NCBI RefSeq assembly: GCF_900289145.1
Contig: NZ_OKQO01000001.1
Span: 248,001 to 312,000, forward strand
DNA length: 64,000 nt
Source of the DNA: Neobittarella massiliensis (ex Bilen et al. 2018)
Lineage (GTDB): Bacteria > Bacillota > Clostridia > Oscillospirales > Ruminococcaceae
Direction of reading: 5' to 3'
Shown: piece after piece, positions 1 through 8,970 of the stretch
How the letters are laid out: each line of letters opens with the position of its first letter
Position numbering within the stretch: position 1 is the stretch's first letter
Translations under genes and position numbers: made by a program
The notes under the pieces: model-generated
The model's database searches: none
What the model saw: the letters and a program-made list of their open reading frames with translations, nothing else
Told to the model about the DNA's origin: nothing

Positions 1-71
1 TTGAAAAGACCACCTATGACGAGATCATGCCCAAGGCGTTTGCCTCGTTTAAAGCCACAGCCCAGGGGTAG
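1..71 (+). CDS. 3' end of an unidentified protein (partial)
   Basis: An open frame enters from the left edge. Reading from base 3 it encodes about 22 residues, ending in ...FKATAQG before a TAG stop at 69-71. The composition looks like an ordinary charged C-terminal helix. Too little is visible to name a family. It lies 120 bases before cdd on the same strand, so it may be the upstream gene of the cdd-rsmA unit. Confidence 0.5.
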   Translation, partial: EKTTYDEIMPKAFASFKATAQG

Positions 72-191
72 ACGCATATAGGGCCTGTATAGGGCCTATT
101 GAGATTAGCAGGCCGGCCGGCAGCGCCGCGTTGCCCCCCAGTGGGGAGCGCCGCTGTGGCCCGGCGAGATAAAAGAGGAGGAGCGAGCGCT

Positions 192-620
192 ATGGCGATC
201 AGCAGAGAACAGGAAGAGATACTGATAAAAAAATCGATCGAGGCGGCACCGGGTGCCTATGTGCCCTACAGCGACTTTCATGTGGGGGCCTGCGTGCTGG
301 GCGAGGACGGCAATTTTTACACCGGCTTCAACATCGAGAACGTCTCGTACGGGGCGACCACCTGCGGCGAGCAGGCGGCGGTCATAAGCATGCTGACCAA
401 TTCTAGCTGCCGCAAAATAAAGGCGCTGGCGGTGGCGGCGGGCAACAGCTGCGACTCGATGCCGTGCGGGATCTGCCGCCAGTTTTTGTGTGAGTTCGTC
501 GAGAGCCCGGAGGTGCCCATCTACTCGGTGGCGATGGACGGCCGCTATATGGTAAAGCCCTTTAGCGAGGTGATGCCGTACGCCTTTATGAACTTTGAGA
601 AGGACGGCACCGACAAATAG
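192..620 (+). CDS. cdd: cytidine deaminase
   Basis: A 142-residue zinc-dependent cytidine/deoxycytidine deaminase, the usual size of the small homotetrameric class. It converts cytidine to uridine in pyrimidine salvage. The zinc site is readable as Cys58-Gly-Glu60 (Glu60 is the proton shuttle) and PCxxC with Cys92 and Cys95. The substrate-binding FNIENVSYG segment lies just before it. The first motif reads CGE where most family members have CAE, a mild departure. The start is the ATG at 192, preceded by AGAGGAGG; an upstream in-frame extension has no ribosome binding site and a composition unlike the family. The stop abuts the rsmA ATG with no gap, so the two are probably translationally coupled. 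Confidence 0.95.
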   Translation: MAISREQEEILIKKSIEAAPGAYVPYSDFHVGACVLGEDGNFYTGFNIENVSYGATTCGEQAAVISMLTNSSCRKIKALAVAAGNSCDSMPCGICRQFLCEFVESPEVPIYSVAMDGRYMVKPFSEVMPYAFMNFEKDGTDK

Positions 621-1481
621 ATGGATGGTTTGTGGAAAATAGGGTCGATCAAGGATATTTTGGGGCGGCACGGTTTTACCTTTTCCAAGTCGCTGGGGCA
701 GAACTTTTTAGTGAACCCCGCGGTGTGCCCGCGCATGGCCGACAGCTGCGGCGTGGATGCGCAGTCGGGCGTGATCGAGGTGGGGCCGGGCCTGGGCGTG
801 CTGACCTGTGAGCTGGCCCGCCGAGCCCGGAAGGTGGTGGCCATTGAGCTGGACGAGCGGCTGCTGCCGGTGCTGGACGAGACGCTGGATGAGTTTGGCA
901 ATGTGCGGGTGATAAACGGCGATGTGCTGAAGCTGGACCTGCGCCAGATCATAGCCGACGAGTTTGGCGGTATGGACGTGTGCCTGTGCGCCAACCTGCC
1001 CTACTATATCACCTCGCAGGTGATCATGAGGCTGCTGGAGGAGCGGCTGCCGCTGCGCAGCATTACTGTGATGGTGCAAAAGGAGGCCGCCCAGCGGCTG
1101 TGCGCCCCCATGGGCAGCCGGGACTGCGGTGCGGTGACGGCGGCGGTACACTATTACAGCGAGCCGGAGATCCTCTTTAAGGTGTCGAAAGGCAGCTTTA
1201 TGCCCGCCCCCAAGGTGGACTCGGCGGTGATACAGCTGCATGTGCGGCAGCAGACCCCCGACCTGGGCTGCGACGAGCGCCAGTTTTTTAAAGTGGTGCG
1301 GGCGGCGTTTGCCGGCCGCCGCAAGACGGCGATCAACAGTGTGAGCATGTCGCTGGGCATAGAGAAAGAGCGGGTGGCGGCTGCCTTTGCCACCGCCGGG
1401 ATCGCCCCCACCAGCCGCGCCGAGCAGCTGCAGCTGCAGCAGTACGCGGCGCTGACGGCAGCGCTGTACGGCGGAAAATAA
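621..1481 (+). CDS. rsmA: 16S rRNA (adenine1518-N6/adenine1519-N6)-dimethyltransferase
   Basis: RsmA/KsgA dimethylates two adjacent adenines in the 3'-terminal hairpin of 16S rRNA during small-subunit assembly, using S-adenosylmethionine. At 286 residues it has normal length. The N-terminal GQNFLVNP segment, the SAM-binding EVGPGLGVLT loop (motif I) and the catalytic NLPYYIT motif (motif IV) are all present, followed by the helical C-terminal domain. The ATG immediately follows the cdd stop with no intergenic base, implying translational coupling in a cdd-rsmA operon. A hairpin terminator follows 18 bases after the stop. Loss of this enzyme gives kasugamycin resistance in other bacteria (family knowledge). 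Confidence 0.96.
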   Translation: MDGLWKIGSIKDILGRHGFTFSKSLGQNFLVNPAVCPRMADSCGVDAQSGVIEVGPGLGVLTCELARRARKVVAIELDERLLPVLDETLDEFGNVRVINGDVLKLDLRQIIADEFGGMDVCLCANLPYYITSQVIMRLLEERLPLRSITVMVQKEAAQRLCAPMGSRDCGAVTAAVHYYSEPEILFKVSKGSFMPAPKVDSAVIQLHVRQQTPDLGCDERQFFKVVRAAFAGRRKTAINSVSMSLGIEKERVAAAFATAGIAPTSRAEQLQLQQYAALTAALYGGK

Positions 1482-1498
1482 TAGGAAATGACCGGAAT

Positions 1499-1543
1499 AA
1501 AAGCCAGAAACTGACAGATAATCTGTTGGTTTTCTGGCTTTTT
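1499..1543 (+). terminator. rho-independent terminator after rsmA
   Basis: AAAGCCAGAAAC pairs with GTTTTCTGGCTTT across a short loop and is followed by a T run. Confidence 0.85.
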
Positions 1544-1553
1544 AATATCTGAA

Positions 1554-1582
1554 TTGAAAATTGTAGAGAAATGTGGTAAAGT
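1554..1582 (+). promoter_or_regulatory. candidate sigma-A promoter for the 1750 lipoprotein gene
   Basis: TTGAAA (1554-1559) and TAAAGT (1577-1582) are separated by 17 bases, leaving a leader of about 160 bases. The -10 match is only moderate. Confidence 0.4.
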
Positions 1583-1749
1583 GTACATTGTCATTCTGTG
1601 CAGAACGTGTGTCTTTTTTGGCGTATATGCATAAAAAAACAGATCTGGTGCGTGCAGACCTGTAAAACTACGCCAGTGAAGCCGGGGCAGCGGGATGAAC
1701 GGAAATGTACAGATTATAGGTCATACTGTGAAAAAGGAGAGGACGTAAG

Positions 1750-2310
1750 ATGAAAAAAGTCGTTTCGATGATCCTGTGTGCAGTGCTGATGCTGGGCGTA
1801 TTTGCCGGCTGCGGCGCGCAGAAACCGGAGGATGTCATCAAATCGGAGTTCAAGGCCATCAGCAGCCTGAAGGATGACGAGTACACCAAAGTGCTGGGCG
1901 ACTCGCTGGGCCAGTCGGGCCTGGGCACCGACAATGAGGAGAAACTGGTAGAGGCGCTGCTAAAGAACCTGAGCTGCGAGACCGGCAAGTCTACCGTAAA
2001 CGGCGATACCGCCACCGTCTCTTGCAAGATTACCAACGTGAACTTTGGCGAGGCCATCCAGCAGGGCTACCAGGATGCGCTGGCCAACGCGATCGCCAAT
2101 ATGGGGACCTTGTCGGAGGATGAGCTGACCCAGCAGACCAGTGACATTCTGGTCGACGCGCTGGTCAATGCCGACGCCAGCAACAAGATCACTCTGGATG
2201 TAAACATCGAGCTGAAGAAGGTCAGCGGCAAGTGGGAGATCCAGGAGAGCGACGAGCTGACCAACGCGATCGTGGGCGATATGATAAACGCCATGCAGGA
2301 GCTGCAGTAA
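1750..2310 (+). CDS. small lipoprotein, DUF5105-like
   Basis: A 186-residue predicted lipoprotein. The N-terminus has lysines, a hydrophobic stretch and a lipobox VFAGC with lipidated Cys21, so it should be anchored to the outer face of the membrane. The mature part begins with KPEDVIKSEFKAISS and alternates acidic helices with strands, as in the DUF5105/DUF4854-type lipoproteins common in gut Clostridia. No enzymatic motif is visible and the function is unknown. It is monocistronic, with a terminator on each side. A second lipoprotein of similar architecture lies at 60297-60935 (minus strand). The start is the ATG at 1750, 6 bases after AAAAAGGAGAGGACG. Confidence 0.75.
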   Translation: MKKVVSMILCAVLMLGVFAGCGAQKPEDVIKSEFKAISSLKDDEYTKVLGDSLGQSGLGTDNEEKLVEALLKNLSCETGKSTVNGDTATVSCKITNVNFGEAIQQGYQDALANAIANMGTLSEDELTQQTSDILVDALVNADASNKITLDVNIELKKVSGKWEIQESDELTNAIVGDMINAMQELQ

Positions 2311-2371
2311 GCGACAGCTGAAACTGTAGAGAAACGCAGCCGGGAGACCGGAACGCGCCCCCAATAGAAAA

Positions 2372-2417
2372 GACCCCCGGGAACAGGCACAGAGTCTGTT
2401 TTCGGGGGCCTTTTTTG
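2372..2417 (+). terminator. rho-independent terminator
   Basis: ACCCCCGGGAACAG pairs with CTGTTTTCGGGGGCC and is followed by TTTTTT. It ends the lipoprotein transcript. Confidence 0.85.
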
Positions 2418-3207
2418 CGCTTGGGCCTTTTGAGCGGGTCTGGGGGTACCGGGGGCACATGGGGCGCCAGTACCGAGGGCGCAGGCCACGGAGCTGCCGA
2501 GAAGACGGTGCTATTTGAAGGGGGCCGTAGCCGCTGCGGGAAAGACTGGCCGTATACCCGTACGGGTGGTGGGGCTTTGATAGAAACCTGCCGGTGGAAA
2601 AACTCTTTGCGCCGGGGCCGCAGGATCGGCCGGAGAGCGGTGATCTTTGGCGCGCAGACATTGGCGGTCGTGCCGGCGGTTCGACACATTGTTATATTGG
2701 TGTAGTGCTGTAGTGCTGTAGTAATGTTTTGGGGGCATACGGAGGCTATCTGCTGACAACGGCTGCCGGCGGCAGGCTGGATATACGCTCTATAATGGCG
2801 CCTAGTGCCCGGCCTGACGGCGCCCGGTGGGGAGATGCCGGCCGAGGAGACACTGAGGAGCAGCCGCCGGTTTGGCAGGAGCAGGACGAAGCGGCACCGA
2901 TGGCGGGACAGGCAGAGTTGGGGGGCGGCAAAACACCGGCGGTGCGTTGCCCGGGCCGGGAGCGGCGTACAGCTGCTGTCTGAGAGCAGCGGGTGTTTGA
3001 CCTCGGGGCGGCGAGTGGGCTCTGCGCTGAACATGCGCTCACGTGTTCATGTTCAGTACCCGGGTGGCACCGGTGGCAGAGCGGGAGCGCTGGTGTACTG
3101 GCGTGGTGGAGGTGATCACCTGGGCCATTGGGGCCCGCGCGGAATGGCAGAGACTCGCCGTCGCCGGGTTGGACCTGTCTGCTCGCGTGGGGGCTGTGCG
3201 AAGGCGT
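2418..3207. other. 790-bp intergenic stretch without a recognisable gene
   Basis: Open frames on both strands are Arg/Gly/Pro-rich readings of GC-rich DNA, without ribosome binding sites or family resemblance. The only structure seen is the 8-bp-period repeat at 2702-2722. The 3' end of the minus-strand M20 gene borders it on the right. Confidence 0.6.
2702..2722. repeat. short tandem repeat, 8-bp period
   Basis: GTAGTGCT occurs twice exactly, followed by GTAGT. The same period and similar unit recur at 15122-15153 and 33102-33125. Confidence 0.7.
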
Positions 3208-4377
3208 TTAGGCGCGGAGGAAGGTGGCGGCGTAGGCGGCCAAAAAGGCGGCGGCAGTGGGCAGCGAGCTGTCATCGAGGGCAAAGCGGGGGTTGTGGTG
3301 CACCCCGACGGTGCCGGGCTGACCGCTGTGGGCGCCGATGCGCAGGTAAAAGCCGGAAAAGGCAGACAGGAACTCGGCGAAGTCATCGGAGCCGGTATCG
3401 GGGTCGCCGGATGGGGCCAGAGGGATACCCAGCTGGGCGCAGAGCGCCTGCCCGGCAGCGGCCGCCTCGGGATCGTTATAGCAGGGGGGGAGCATGCCCT
3501 CGAAGTCCAGTGTGGCCCGGCAGCCGTGGGCGGCGGCGATACCGGTGGCGATCTCTTCCATCGAGCGGCGGATGACGTCGATATCGCCGGGCTTAAAGTA
3601 GCGCAGATTGCCGCTGACCACCGCCTGTTCGGGCACGATGTTGAAGGCGGTGCCGGCGTGGAAGGTGCAGGGATTTATGACGCACACGTCGAACGGGGCG
3701 TGCCGATTGACCGGGATGGCGGAAAACTCGCGCAGGATGTCGCTGGCTGGGCGGATGGGGTCGCGGCAGAGATCGGGCCGGGAGCCGTGGCCGCCGGTGC
3801 CCGAGACGGTGAGCGTCCACTGGGCGATGCCGGCCATCATGGGACCGGCGGGCAGCTGGATGTGGCCGCCCGGCAGCGAGCCGGAGACGTGGGCGGCGAT
3901 GGCCTGATCTACGCCGCCGTTTTCTTTGAGGTAGTCGACGATCTGCCAGGCGCCGCCCTCGCTGACTTCCTCGGCGGTCTGAAAGCAGAGGTACACGCTG
4001 CCGCACAGCGACTTTTGGTTTTGCAGCAGCAGTTTGGCCACCCCCAGCAGGCAGGCGGCGTGGTAGTCGTGCCCGCAGGCGTGCATGACGCCCGGCACCT
4101 GGCTGGCGTAAGAGAGGCCGGTCTCTTCCTGCAGGGGCAGGGCGTCGATATCGGCGCGGATGGCCAGGCGGCGGCCGGGTAGCGGGCCGTCGAGCCGGGC
4201 GATCACGCTGCGGTTTTTGAGTACGACCGGCTCAAGGCCCATGTTTTGCAGCTCCTGCTGGATGTGGCGGCTGGTGGCCGCCTCCTGCAGCGAGAGCTCG
4301 GGGAATTGGTGGAACTGGCGGCGCCAGAGCACCATGTAGTCGCCCAGTTGTTGGGCCTGTTTTTGAATCTCGGTCAT
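3208..4377 (-). CDS. M20-family metallo-aminohydrolase/peptidase
   Basis: A 389-residue amidohydrolase of the M20D/HipO-IAL group (N-acyl-amino-acid amidohydrolase, aminobenzoyl-glutamate or IAA-amino-acid hydrolase type). These use a two-metal site to cleave amide bonds of small acyl amino acids in the cytoplasm. The metal-binding signatures ADIDALPLQEETG and HACGHDYHA are intact, as is the dimerisation-domain segment beginning GGHGSRPD. A GSDDF-type segment comes near the end. The start is the ATG at 4377 behind AAGGAGG; a longer open frame upstream is Ser/Cys/Pro-rich and lacks a binding site. The specific substrate cannot be read. It lies downstream of argS on the same strand, behind argS's terminator. 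Confidence 0.88.
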   Translation of the reverse strand: MTEIQKQAQQLGDYMVLWRRQFHQFPELSLQEAATSRHIQQELQNMGLEPVVLKNRSVIARLDGPLPGRRLAIRADIDALPLQEETGLSYASQVPGVMHACGHDYHAACLLGVAKLLLQNQKSLCGSVYLCFQTAEEVSEGGAWQIVDYLKENGGVDQAIAAHVSGSLPGGHIQLPAGPMMAGIAQWTLTVSGTGGHGSRPDLCRDPIRPASDILREFSAIPVNRHAPFDVCVINPCTFHAGTAFNIVPEQAVVSGNLRYFKPGDIDVIRRSMEEIATGIAAAHGCRATLDFEGMLPPCYNDPEAAAAGQALCAQLGIPLAPSGDPDTGSDDFAEFLSAFSGFYLRIGAHSGQPGTVGVHHNPRFALDDSSLPTAAAFLAAYAATFLRA

Positions 4378-4494
4378 GGGGCAGTCCTCCTTGTGCCTTT
4401 GTGTGGAGCCGGCCGCACCGCAGGGGCCCATAGGGGAGCGGCGCGGTGGCAGGGTGGGGATGCAGCTGCTAAAAAAGCAGCTGATAGATAGCAT

Positions 4495-4530
4495 AAAACC
4501 GCCTATCGTACGGGCAATAGGCGGTTTTAC
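4495..4530 (-). terminator. rho-independent terminator of argS
   Basis: AAAACCGCCTAT pairs with ATAGGCGGTTTT around a short loop. On the minus strand the stem ends in TTTT, 10 bases after the argS stop. Confidence 0.8.
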
Positions 4531-4539
4531 AGAAAGAGA

Positions 4540-6234
4540 TCACATGGATTCGGGGGCGGTGATGCCCAACATGCGCAGTACGTTGGCCAGTACCTGCTTG
4601 GTGGCCAGGCACAGGTTCAGGCGGGCCTGCAGCAGGTCGTGGGCCTCGCCTTTGACGCGGCAGGCGTTATAGAACTTGTGGAACAGAGTGGCCGTCTCGA
4701 GGCAGTACTTGGTCATCTTGGAGGGGTCGAGAGCCTTGGCGCTCTGCTCGATACAGTCGGTGAGACCGGCGAGGTGGCGGATGAGTGCGCGCTCCTGCTC
4801 GGTAGAGAGCAGGGCCAGCTGCTCGGGGGTGCAGCTCTCGGCGGTGACGCCTTCGGCGGACAGCGCCTTGAGGATGCTGCAGATGCGGGCGTGGGCGTAC
4901 TGGACGTAGTAGACCGGGTTCTCGGACGAGTTTTTGATGGCCAGGTCGAGGTCGAACTCGCAGTGGGTGTTGGGCTCGCGCTGGTTGAAGAAGAAGCGGG
5001 CGGCGTCGACGGGGATCTCGTCGAGCAGGTCTACCAGCGAGATGGCTTTGCCGGTGCGCTTGCTCATGCGGGCGACTTCGCCGCCGCGCATGAGGCGGAC
5101 CATCTGCATGAGCACCACGTCGAGTTTGCTGCCGTCGAGGCCGACGGCGTCCATAGCGCCTTTGAGCCGGGCCACGTGGCCGTGGTGGTCTGCGCCCCAG
5201 ACGTTGACCACCCAGTCGAAGCCGCGCTCGGCGAACTTGTTGTAGTGGTAGGCGATGTCGGCGGTAAAGTAGGTGGGCACCCCGTTGGCGCGCACCAGCA
5301 CGTCGTCTTTTTCGGCGCCGTACTCGGTGGCTTTATACCAGATGGCGCCTTCTTTTTCGTAGGTGAGACCGCGCTCTTTCATCAGGTCGACGATCTTCTG
5401 TACGCTGCCATTTTGGTGCAGGACGCTCTCTTTGAACCACACGTCGTAGTGGATGCGGTATTTGGCCAGATCGTCTTTTAGTTTTTGGATGTTCAGCGGC
5501 AGCGCGTAATCGACCAGGGCATGGCTGCGCTCCTCGGGGGTGCAGTCGACCAGCTTGTCGCCGTACAGGTCGGCATACTCCCGGGCGCGCTGCTTGATAT
5601 CCTCGCCCTGATAGCCGTCCTCGGGGAACTCGACGTTCTCCTCGCCTTTGTAGATCTGCAGGTAGCGGGCGGCCAGCGACTTGCCGAATTTTTCGATCTG
5701 GTTGCCGGCGTCGTTGATGTAGAACTCGCGGGTGACCTGGTAGCCGGCCCAGTCGAGCACGCTGGCCAGACAGTCGCCCAGCGCGCCGCCGCGGGCGTTG
5801 CCCAGATGCATGGGGCCGGTGGGGTTGGCCGAGACGAACTCGACCATGGCTTTTTGGCCCTGCCCCATGTCGCTGCGGCCATAGTGGTCGCCCTCCTGGC
5901 GGACGGCCAGCACCGACTGGGAGAACCAGCTGCCGTTTAAAAAGAAGTTGAGAAAGCCGGGACCGGCCACTTCGCACCGGTCGAAAAAGGTGCCGGACAG
6001 GTCGGCAGCCGCCACGATGGCGTCGGCGATCTGGCGGGGGGCGCGCTTAAAGGTGCGGGCGCCGACCATGGCGGCGTTGCAGGCGAAGTCGCCGTGGGCG
6101 GTATCGGCCGGGATCTCGACGGCGAAGTCGGGCAGGGGGGCCTCTGGCAGCGCGCCGTCGGCCATGGCTTTGGCCAGCGCGGCCGAGACGATCTGGGCCA
6201 CTTGCAGTTTGGCCTGTTTAACGAGGTTAGACAT
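4540..6234 (-). CDS. argS: arginyl-tRNA synthetase
   Basis: A class I aminoacyl-tRNA synthetase charging tRNA-Arg; 564 residues is typical for bacteria. It has an N-terminal Add-1 domain (about residues 1-90), then the nucleotide-binding HIGH-type signature in SANPTGPMHLGNARGG. Next come the catalytic core and a KMSKS-type loop, here ARMSKRTGKAISL. The DALR anticodon-binding domain has the DPSKMTKYCLETATLFHKFYNACRV segment. The start is the ATG at 6234 after AAAGGAAAG; the longer upstream open frame is not family-like. ywiB lies upstream on the same strand, as in Bacillus and many Clostridia. Confidence 0.97.
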   Translation of the reverse strand: MSNLVKQAKLQVAQIVSAALAKAMADGALPEAPLPDFAVEIPADTAHGDFACNAAMVGARTFKRAPRQIADAIVAAADLSGTFFDRCEVAGPGFLNFFLNGSWFSQSVLAVRQEGDHYGRSDMGQGQKAMVEFVSANPTGPMHLGNARGGALGDCLASVLDWAGYQVTREFYINDAGNQIEKFGKSLAARYLQIYKGEENVEFPEDGYQGEDIKQRAREYADLYGDKLVDCTPEERSHALVDYALPLNIQKLKDDLAKYRIHYDVWFKESVLHQNGSVQKIVDLMKERGLTYEKEGAIWYKATEYGAEKDDVLVRANGVPTYFTADIAYHYNKFAERGFDWVVNVWGADHHGHVARLKGAMDAVGLDGSKLDVVLMQMVRLMRGGEVARMSKRTGKAISLVDLLDEIPVDAARFFFNQREPNTHCEFDLDLAIKNSSENPVYYVQYAHARICSILKALSAEGVTAESCTPEQLALLSTEQERALIRHLAGLTDCIEQSAKALDPSKMTKYCLETATLFHKFYNACRVKGEAHDLLQARLNLCLATKQVLANVLRMLGITAPESM

Positions 6235-6485
6235 GATGTACTTCTTTCCTTTCTGCTGGGGGGCGCGACGCGGCGGCCCGTGTACCTGTGCCGGGGCGCA
6301 GAGAGCGGCCCGGGAGCTGTTTGCTGCCGGTGGGCAGCGCAAGAACCGCGGCGCCGCCGACAGGCGGCCGTGGGGCGGCTCTTACACTTTTTGTGCTGCG
6401 CGGCGAGGACAGAGACTACCGGTAGGCAGTGGCTGGACCGGCCTGTGGCACAAAAAGAGGGTGGGTGGCGGCCCGCCGGGGCGGG

Positions 6486-6908
6486 CTAAGAGATACGCAC
6501 CGAGATATCGATGCTGTTTTCGATCTCGTAGTCGCGATCTACGTCGATGGTGTAGGCAAAGGTGAGCTGGCCGCCCATCTCGGTGAGGCGGTTGCGGATG
6601 CGGCCGCCCACGATCTCGATATCCATGATGCCGTAGCCGGTATCGTAGCTGCAGGGGTTGCGGCGGCCGCTCTCGATGAGCAGGTGGGTGCGGCTCTTGC
6701 CGAAGCGCAGCATGGTGACTGCCTTTTGCCCGTCGACCTTTAGAGTGGTGGTGTCGCCGTCGAAGCCGGTGGCCTCGGTCTCGGTGTAGGAGAGGAAATA
6801 CTTGCCGTCTTTTTGGTAGAAGTAGCCCTCGGTCACCAGCTCGGTGGTCTCGCTCTCGCCGTCGGCGGTGGAGGTCGCTTTTAGGGTGATGAGCGCGTCT
6901 TTTTTCAA
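6486..6908 (-). CDS. DUF1934 (YwiB-type) beta-barrel protein
   Basis: A 140-residue protein of the DUF1934/YwiB family, a small calycin-like beta-barrel of unknown role encoded next to argS in many Firmicutes. Alternating strands throughout fit a single barrel, for example GYFYQKDGKYFLSYTET and GGQLTFAYTIDVDRDYEIENS. The start codon is TTG at 6908, with AAGGAG seven bases upstream and no nearer ATG. It lies 251 bases upstream of argS; a GC-rich hairpin (about 6470-6487) sits just after its stop, so how far the two are co-transcribed is unclear. Confidence 0.85.
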   Translation of the reverse strand: MKKDALITLKATSTADGESETTELVTEGYFYQKDGKYFLSYTETEATGFDGDTTTLKVDGQKAVTMLRFGKSRTHLLIESGRRNPCSYDTGYGIMDIEIVGGRIRNRLTEMGGQLTFAYTIDVDRDYEIENSIDISVRIS

Positions 6909-7011
6909 TACGCCACTCCTTCTCTTGGTCTGTTTTTCGGCGGGGGCGCCGCCTGGGGGCGGGCGCCGGGCCGGCTTTTTAGCTAACTGCTTTATTTTAC
7001 CCTACTGCCTA

Positions 7012-7040
7012 CAAAAAAACAAGCCCGAGCGGGCTTGTAT
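7012..7040 (-). terminator. terminator of the two-component operon
   Basis: CAAGCCCGAGCGGGCTTG is a near-perfect hairpin. On the minus strand it is followed by a run of seven T. Confidence 0.85.
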
Positions 7041-7068
7041 CGGCCAAAAGTGGCGGTGTATCGGGGGG

Positions 7069-8247
7069 CTAGACGGCGCTTTCGGGGCTGTTTGCCGGCA
7101 GCATGACGGTGAAGCAGGTGCCCTGTGCGCTGCTGGCGGCATGGATGTTGCCACCGTGGGCGGTGACGATCTCTTTGGCGATGGCCAGGCCCAGCCCGGC
7201 GCCGCCGTTTTTGGTGCCGCGGGCGCTGTCGAGCCGGTAGAACTTTTCGAAGATGGAGTCGAGCTGGTCTTGGGGGATGATCTTCCCCTGATTGTAAAAG
7301 GAGACGAACACCTCGTCTTCCTGCTGCTTGGCGACGATGCGGATAGGGGTACCGGGGGCGCTGTAGGCAGCGGCGTTTTTGAGGATGTTGTTAAATACCC
7401 GGGCCAGCTTGTCGGGGTCGGCCTGGACGGTGAGTTCCGGCGGGGCCTCGACCTCCACCGTGTTGCGGGTGGCCGACAGGATGGGGTAGAACTCGTCGGC
7501 CATCTGCCGCAACATGTAACAGAGGTGCAGCGGCTCTCTGTAGAGGACGATGCTCTGGAGGTTAAAGCGGGTGATCTCGAAAAATTCGTCGATGAGCTGC
7601 TCGAGGCGGTAGGCCTTTTCGAGGGTGATGCCGATGTAGCGGGTGCGCTGCTCGGTGGGCAGGTCGGGCGCCTCCTGCAGCAAGTTGAGGTAGGCGATGA
7701 CCGAGGTGAGCGGCGTTTTGATATCGTGGGCCAGGTAGACCACCAGGTCGTTTTTGCGCTGCTCGGCGGCGTGGGCCTCCCAGCTGCGGCGGTCGAGGGT
7801 GGTGCGGATATCGGTGATCTTTTTGGCAAAAGGCGCCAGACTGCTGTCGAGGGCTAAAGCGGTGGCTTCGGGCGCCAGCAGCGTATCCATCCCCATATAG
7901 ATCTGCTGCAGATCGTCTTGCAGCGCAAACAGCTTGCGGCAGGCCCTGGACAGGGTGAAGATGACCAGCACGGCGATGATATAAAAGGGGAGGTTGCGCT
8001 CGGTAAATTTGTAAAAGGAGTAGTCGGTGCCCCAGACGCCGATGCGCAGGATGCCCCGGCAGACCATCCGCCAGATCCTGTATGCGGGGGTGTACAGCGG
8101 CATGCCCGGAGTCATGAGATAAAAGAGCAGCCCCACCCCGCCGGCGGTGAGCAGCGGCGGCCACAGGATAGAGGTGAGCTGCCGCACCCAGCGGCGCCAG
8201 TTGTAGCGTTTTTTTCTGGCCGTTTGCGGCCTGTTTTTACCCCTCAA
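7069..8247 (-). CDS. sensor histidine kinase, VanS-like
   Basis: A 392-residue membrane sensor kinase partnered with the overlapping response regulator gene. Two transmembrane segments (about residues 24-45 and 86-100) flank a short extracellular loop. A linker is followed by the HisKA domain with phospho-acceptor His174 in YLAHDIKTPL. The HATPase domain has an N box (NNILKNAAAYS), an F box region (FEKFYRLD) and a G2 box (GGAGLGLAI). The likely start is TTG at 8247, inside the last codons of the response regulator (11-base overlap, GGAGTGGGG upstream), because no ATG precedes the first membrane segment. The layout and H box resemble VanS-type kinases, but no van resistance enzymes are nearby. 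Confidence 0.87.
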   Translation of the reverse strand: MRGKNRPQTARKKRYNWRRWVRQLTSILWPPLLTAGGVGLLFYLMTPGMPLYTPAYRIWRMVCRGILRIGVWGTDYSFYKFTERNLPFYIIAVLVIFTLSRACRKLFALQDDLQQIYMGMDTLLAPEATALALDSSLAPFAKKITDIRTTLDRRSWEAHAAEQRKNDLVVYLAHDIKTPLTSVIAYLNLLQEAPDLPTEQRTRYIGITLEKAYRLEQLIDEFFEITRFNLQSIVLYREPLHLCYMLRQMADEFYPILSATRNTVEVEAPPELTVQADPDKLARVFNNILKNAAAYSAPGTPIRIVAKQQEDEVFVSFYNQGKIIPQDQLDSIFEKFYRLDSARGTKNGGAGLGLAIAKEIVTAHGGNIHAASSAQGTCFTVMLPANSPESAV

Positions 8248-8941
8248 GTTTATACCCCACTCCCCATACGGTCTTGATGTAGCGGGGGCGGTCTCCCGAC
8301 TCGCCCATTTTTTCGCGCAGATGGCGGATGTGCACCATGACGGTGTTGTTGTCGCTGGTGTAGTAGCCCTCGCCCCAGACGGACAAGAACAGCTGCTCGG
8401 CACTGACCACTTTGCCCCGGTTTTGGCACAGGTGCCAGAGGATGGAGAACTCGGTGGGGGTGAGGGACAGCGGTTTTTCGTTTAGAAAGCACTGGTGGCT
8501 GTCGCGGTCGATGATGAGGCCGGAGACGCTGATGACCGAGCCGTCGGCGCCGGCTGTCTCGCCGCCGTAGGTGCGGTACCGGCGCAGCTGTGCCTTGACC
8601 CGGGCCACCAGCTCCAGCGGGCGAAAGGGCTTGGTGATGTAGTCGTCGGCCCCCAGCGACAGGCCGCTGATCTTGTCGGTCTCGTCGCCTTTGGCGGTGA
8701 GCATGATGACCGGGTAGTTGTGGCCCCCGTCGCGGATGGCCCGGCAGATGGAGAAGCCGTCGGCATCGGGCAGCATGACGTCCAGGATGGCCAGGTCGAT
8801 GGACTGGCTGCCGATACAGGCGATGGCCTGCGCGGCGGTGTAGCACTTGTGGACTGCAAAACCCTCGTTTTTTAAGTAGAGGGCCACTACGTCGGCGATC
8901 TCCTGCTCGTCATCCACTACTAAAATATCAGTCTGCAACAA
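8237..8941 (-). CDS. OmpR/VanR-family response regulator
   Basis: A 234-residue response regulator. The receiver domain (1-118) has the acidic pair Asp10/Asp11, phospho-acceptor Asp54 in LAILDVMLP, the Thr82 switch residue and Lys104. A winged-helix DNA-binding domain follows (about 135-232, ending VKTVWGVGYKLEG). The start is TTG at 8941 or the adjacent TTG at 8938, behind AGAGGAGG. It is the first gene of a regulator-kinase operon. An inverted repeat TTTAAG-N5-CTTAAA at 8998-9014 overlaps where the -35 element should be, which fits autoactivation. VanR-like in sequence; the signal is unknown. Confidence 0.93.
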   Translation of the reverse strand: MLQTDILVVDDEQEIADVVALYLKNEGFAVHKCYTAAQAIACIGSQSIDLAILDVMLPDADGFSICRAIRDGGHNYPVIMLTAKGDETDKISGLSLGADDYITKPFRPLELVARVKAQLRRYRTYGGETAGADGSVISVSGLIIDRDSHQCFLNEKPLSLTPTEFSILWHLCQNRGKVVSAEQLFLSVWGEGYYTSDNNTVMVHIRHLREKMGESGDRPRYIKTVWGVGYKLEG

Positions 8942-8970
8942 AAATCCTCCTCTTTTGGTATCCGCTCTCT

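Noticed and set aside
2418-3207. Several overlapping open frames on both strands
   Set aside because: Compositions are Arg/Pro/Gly-dominated, starts lack ribosome binding sites, and no conserved motif is seen. They are treated as non-coding.
3043-4182. Plus-strand open frame of 379 codons opposite the M20 gene
   Set aside because: Antisense to a clear M20 amidohydrolase with intact metal motifs. The frame is Gly/Ala/Val-rich, as expected for a reverse reading of GC-rich coding DNA.
7069-8941. Vancomycin-resistance locus
   Set aside because: Only a VanSR-like two-component pair is present. There are no vanH, vanA/B-type ligase or vanX genes, and Ddl has a D-Ala:D-Ala ligase loop.
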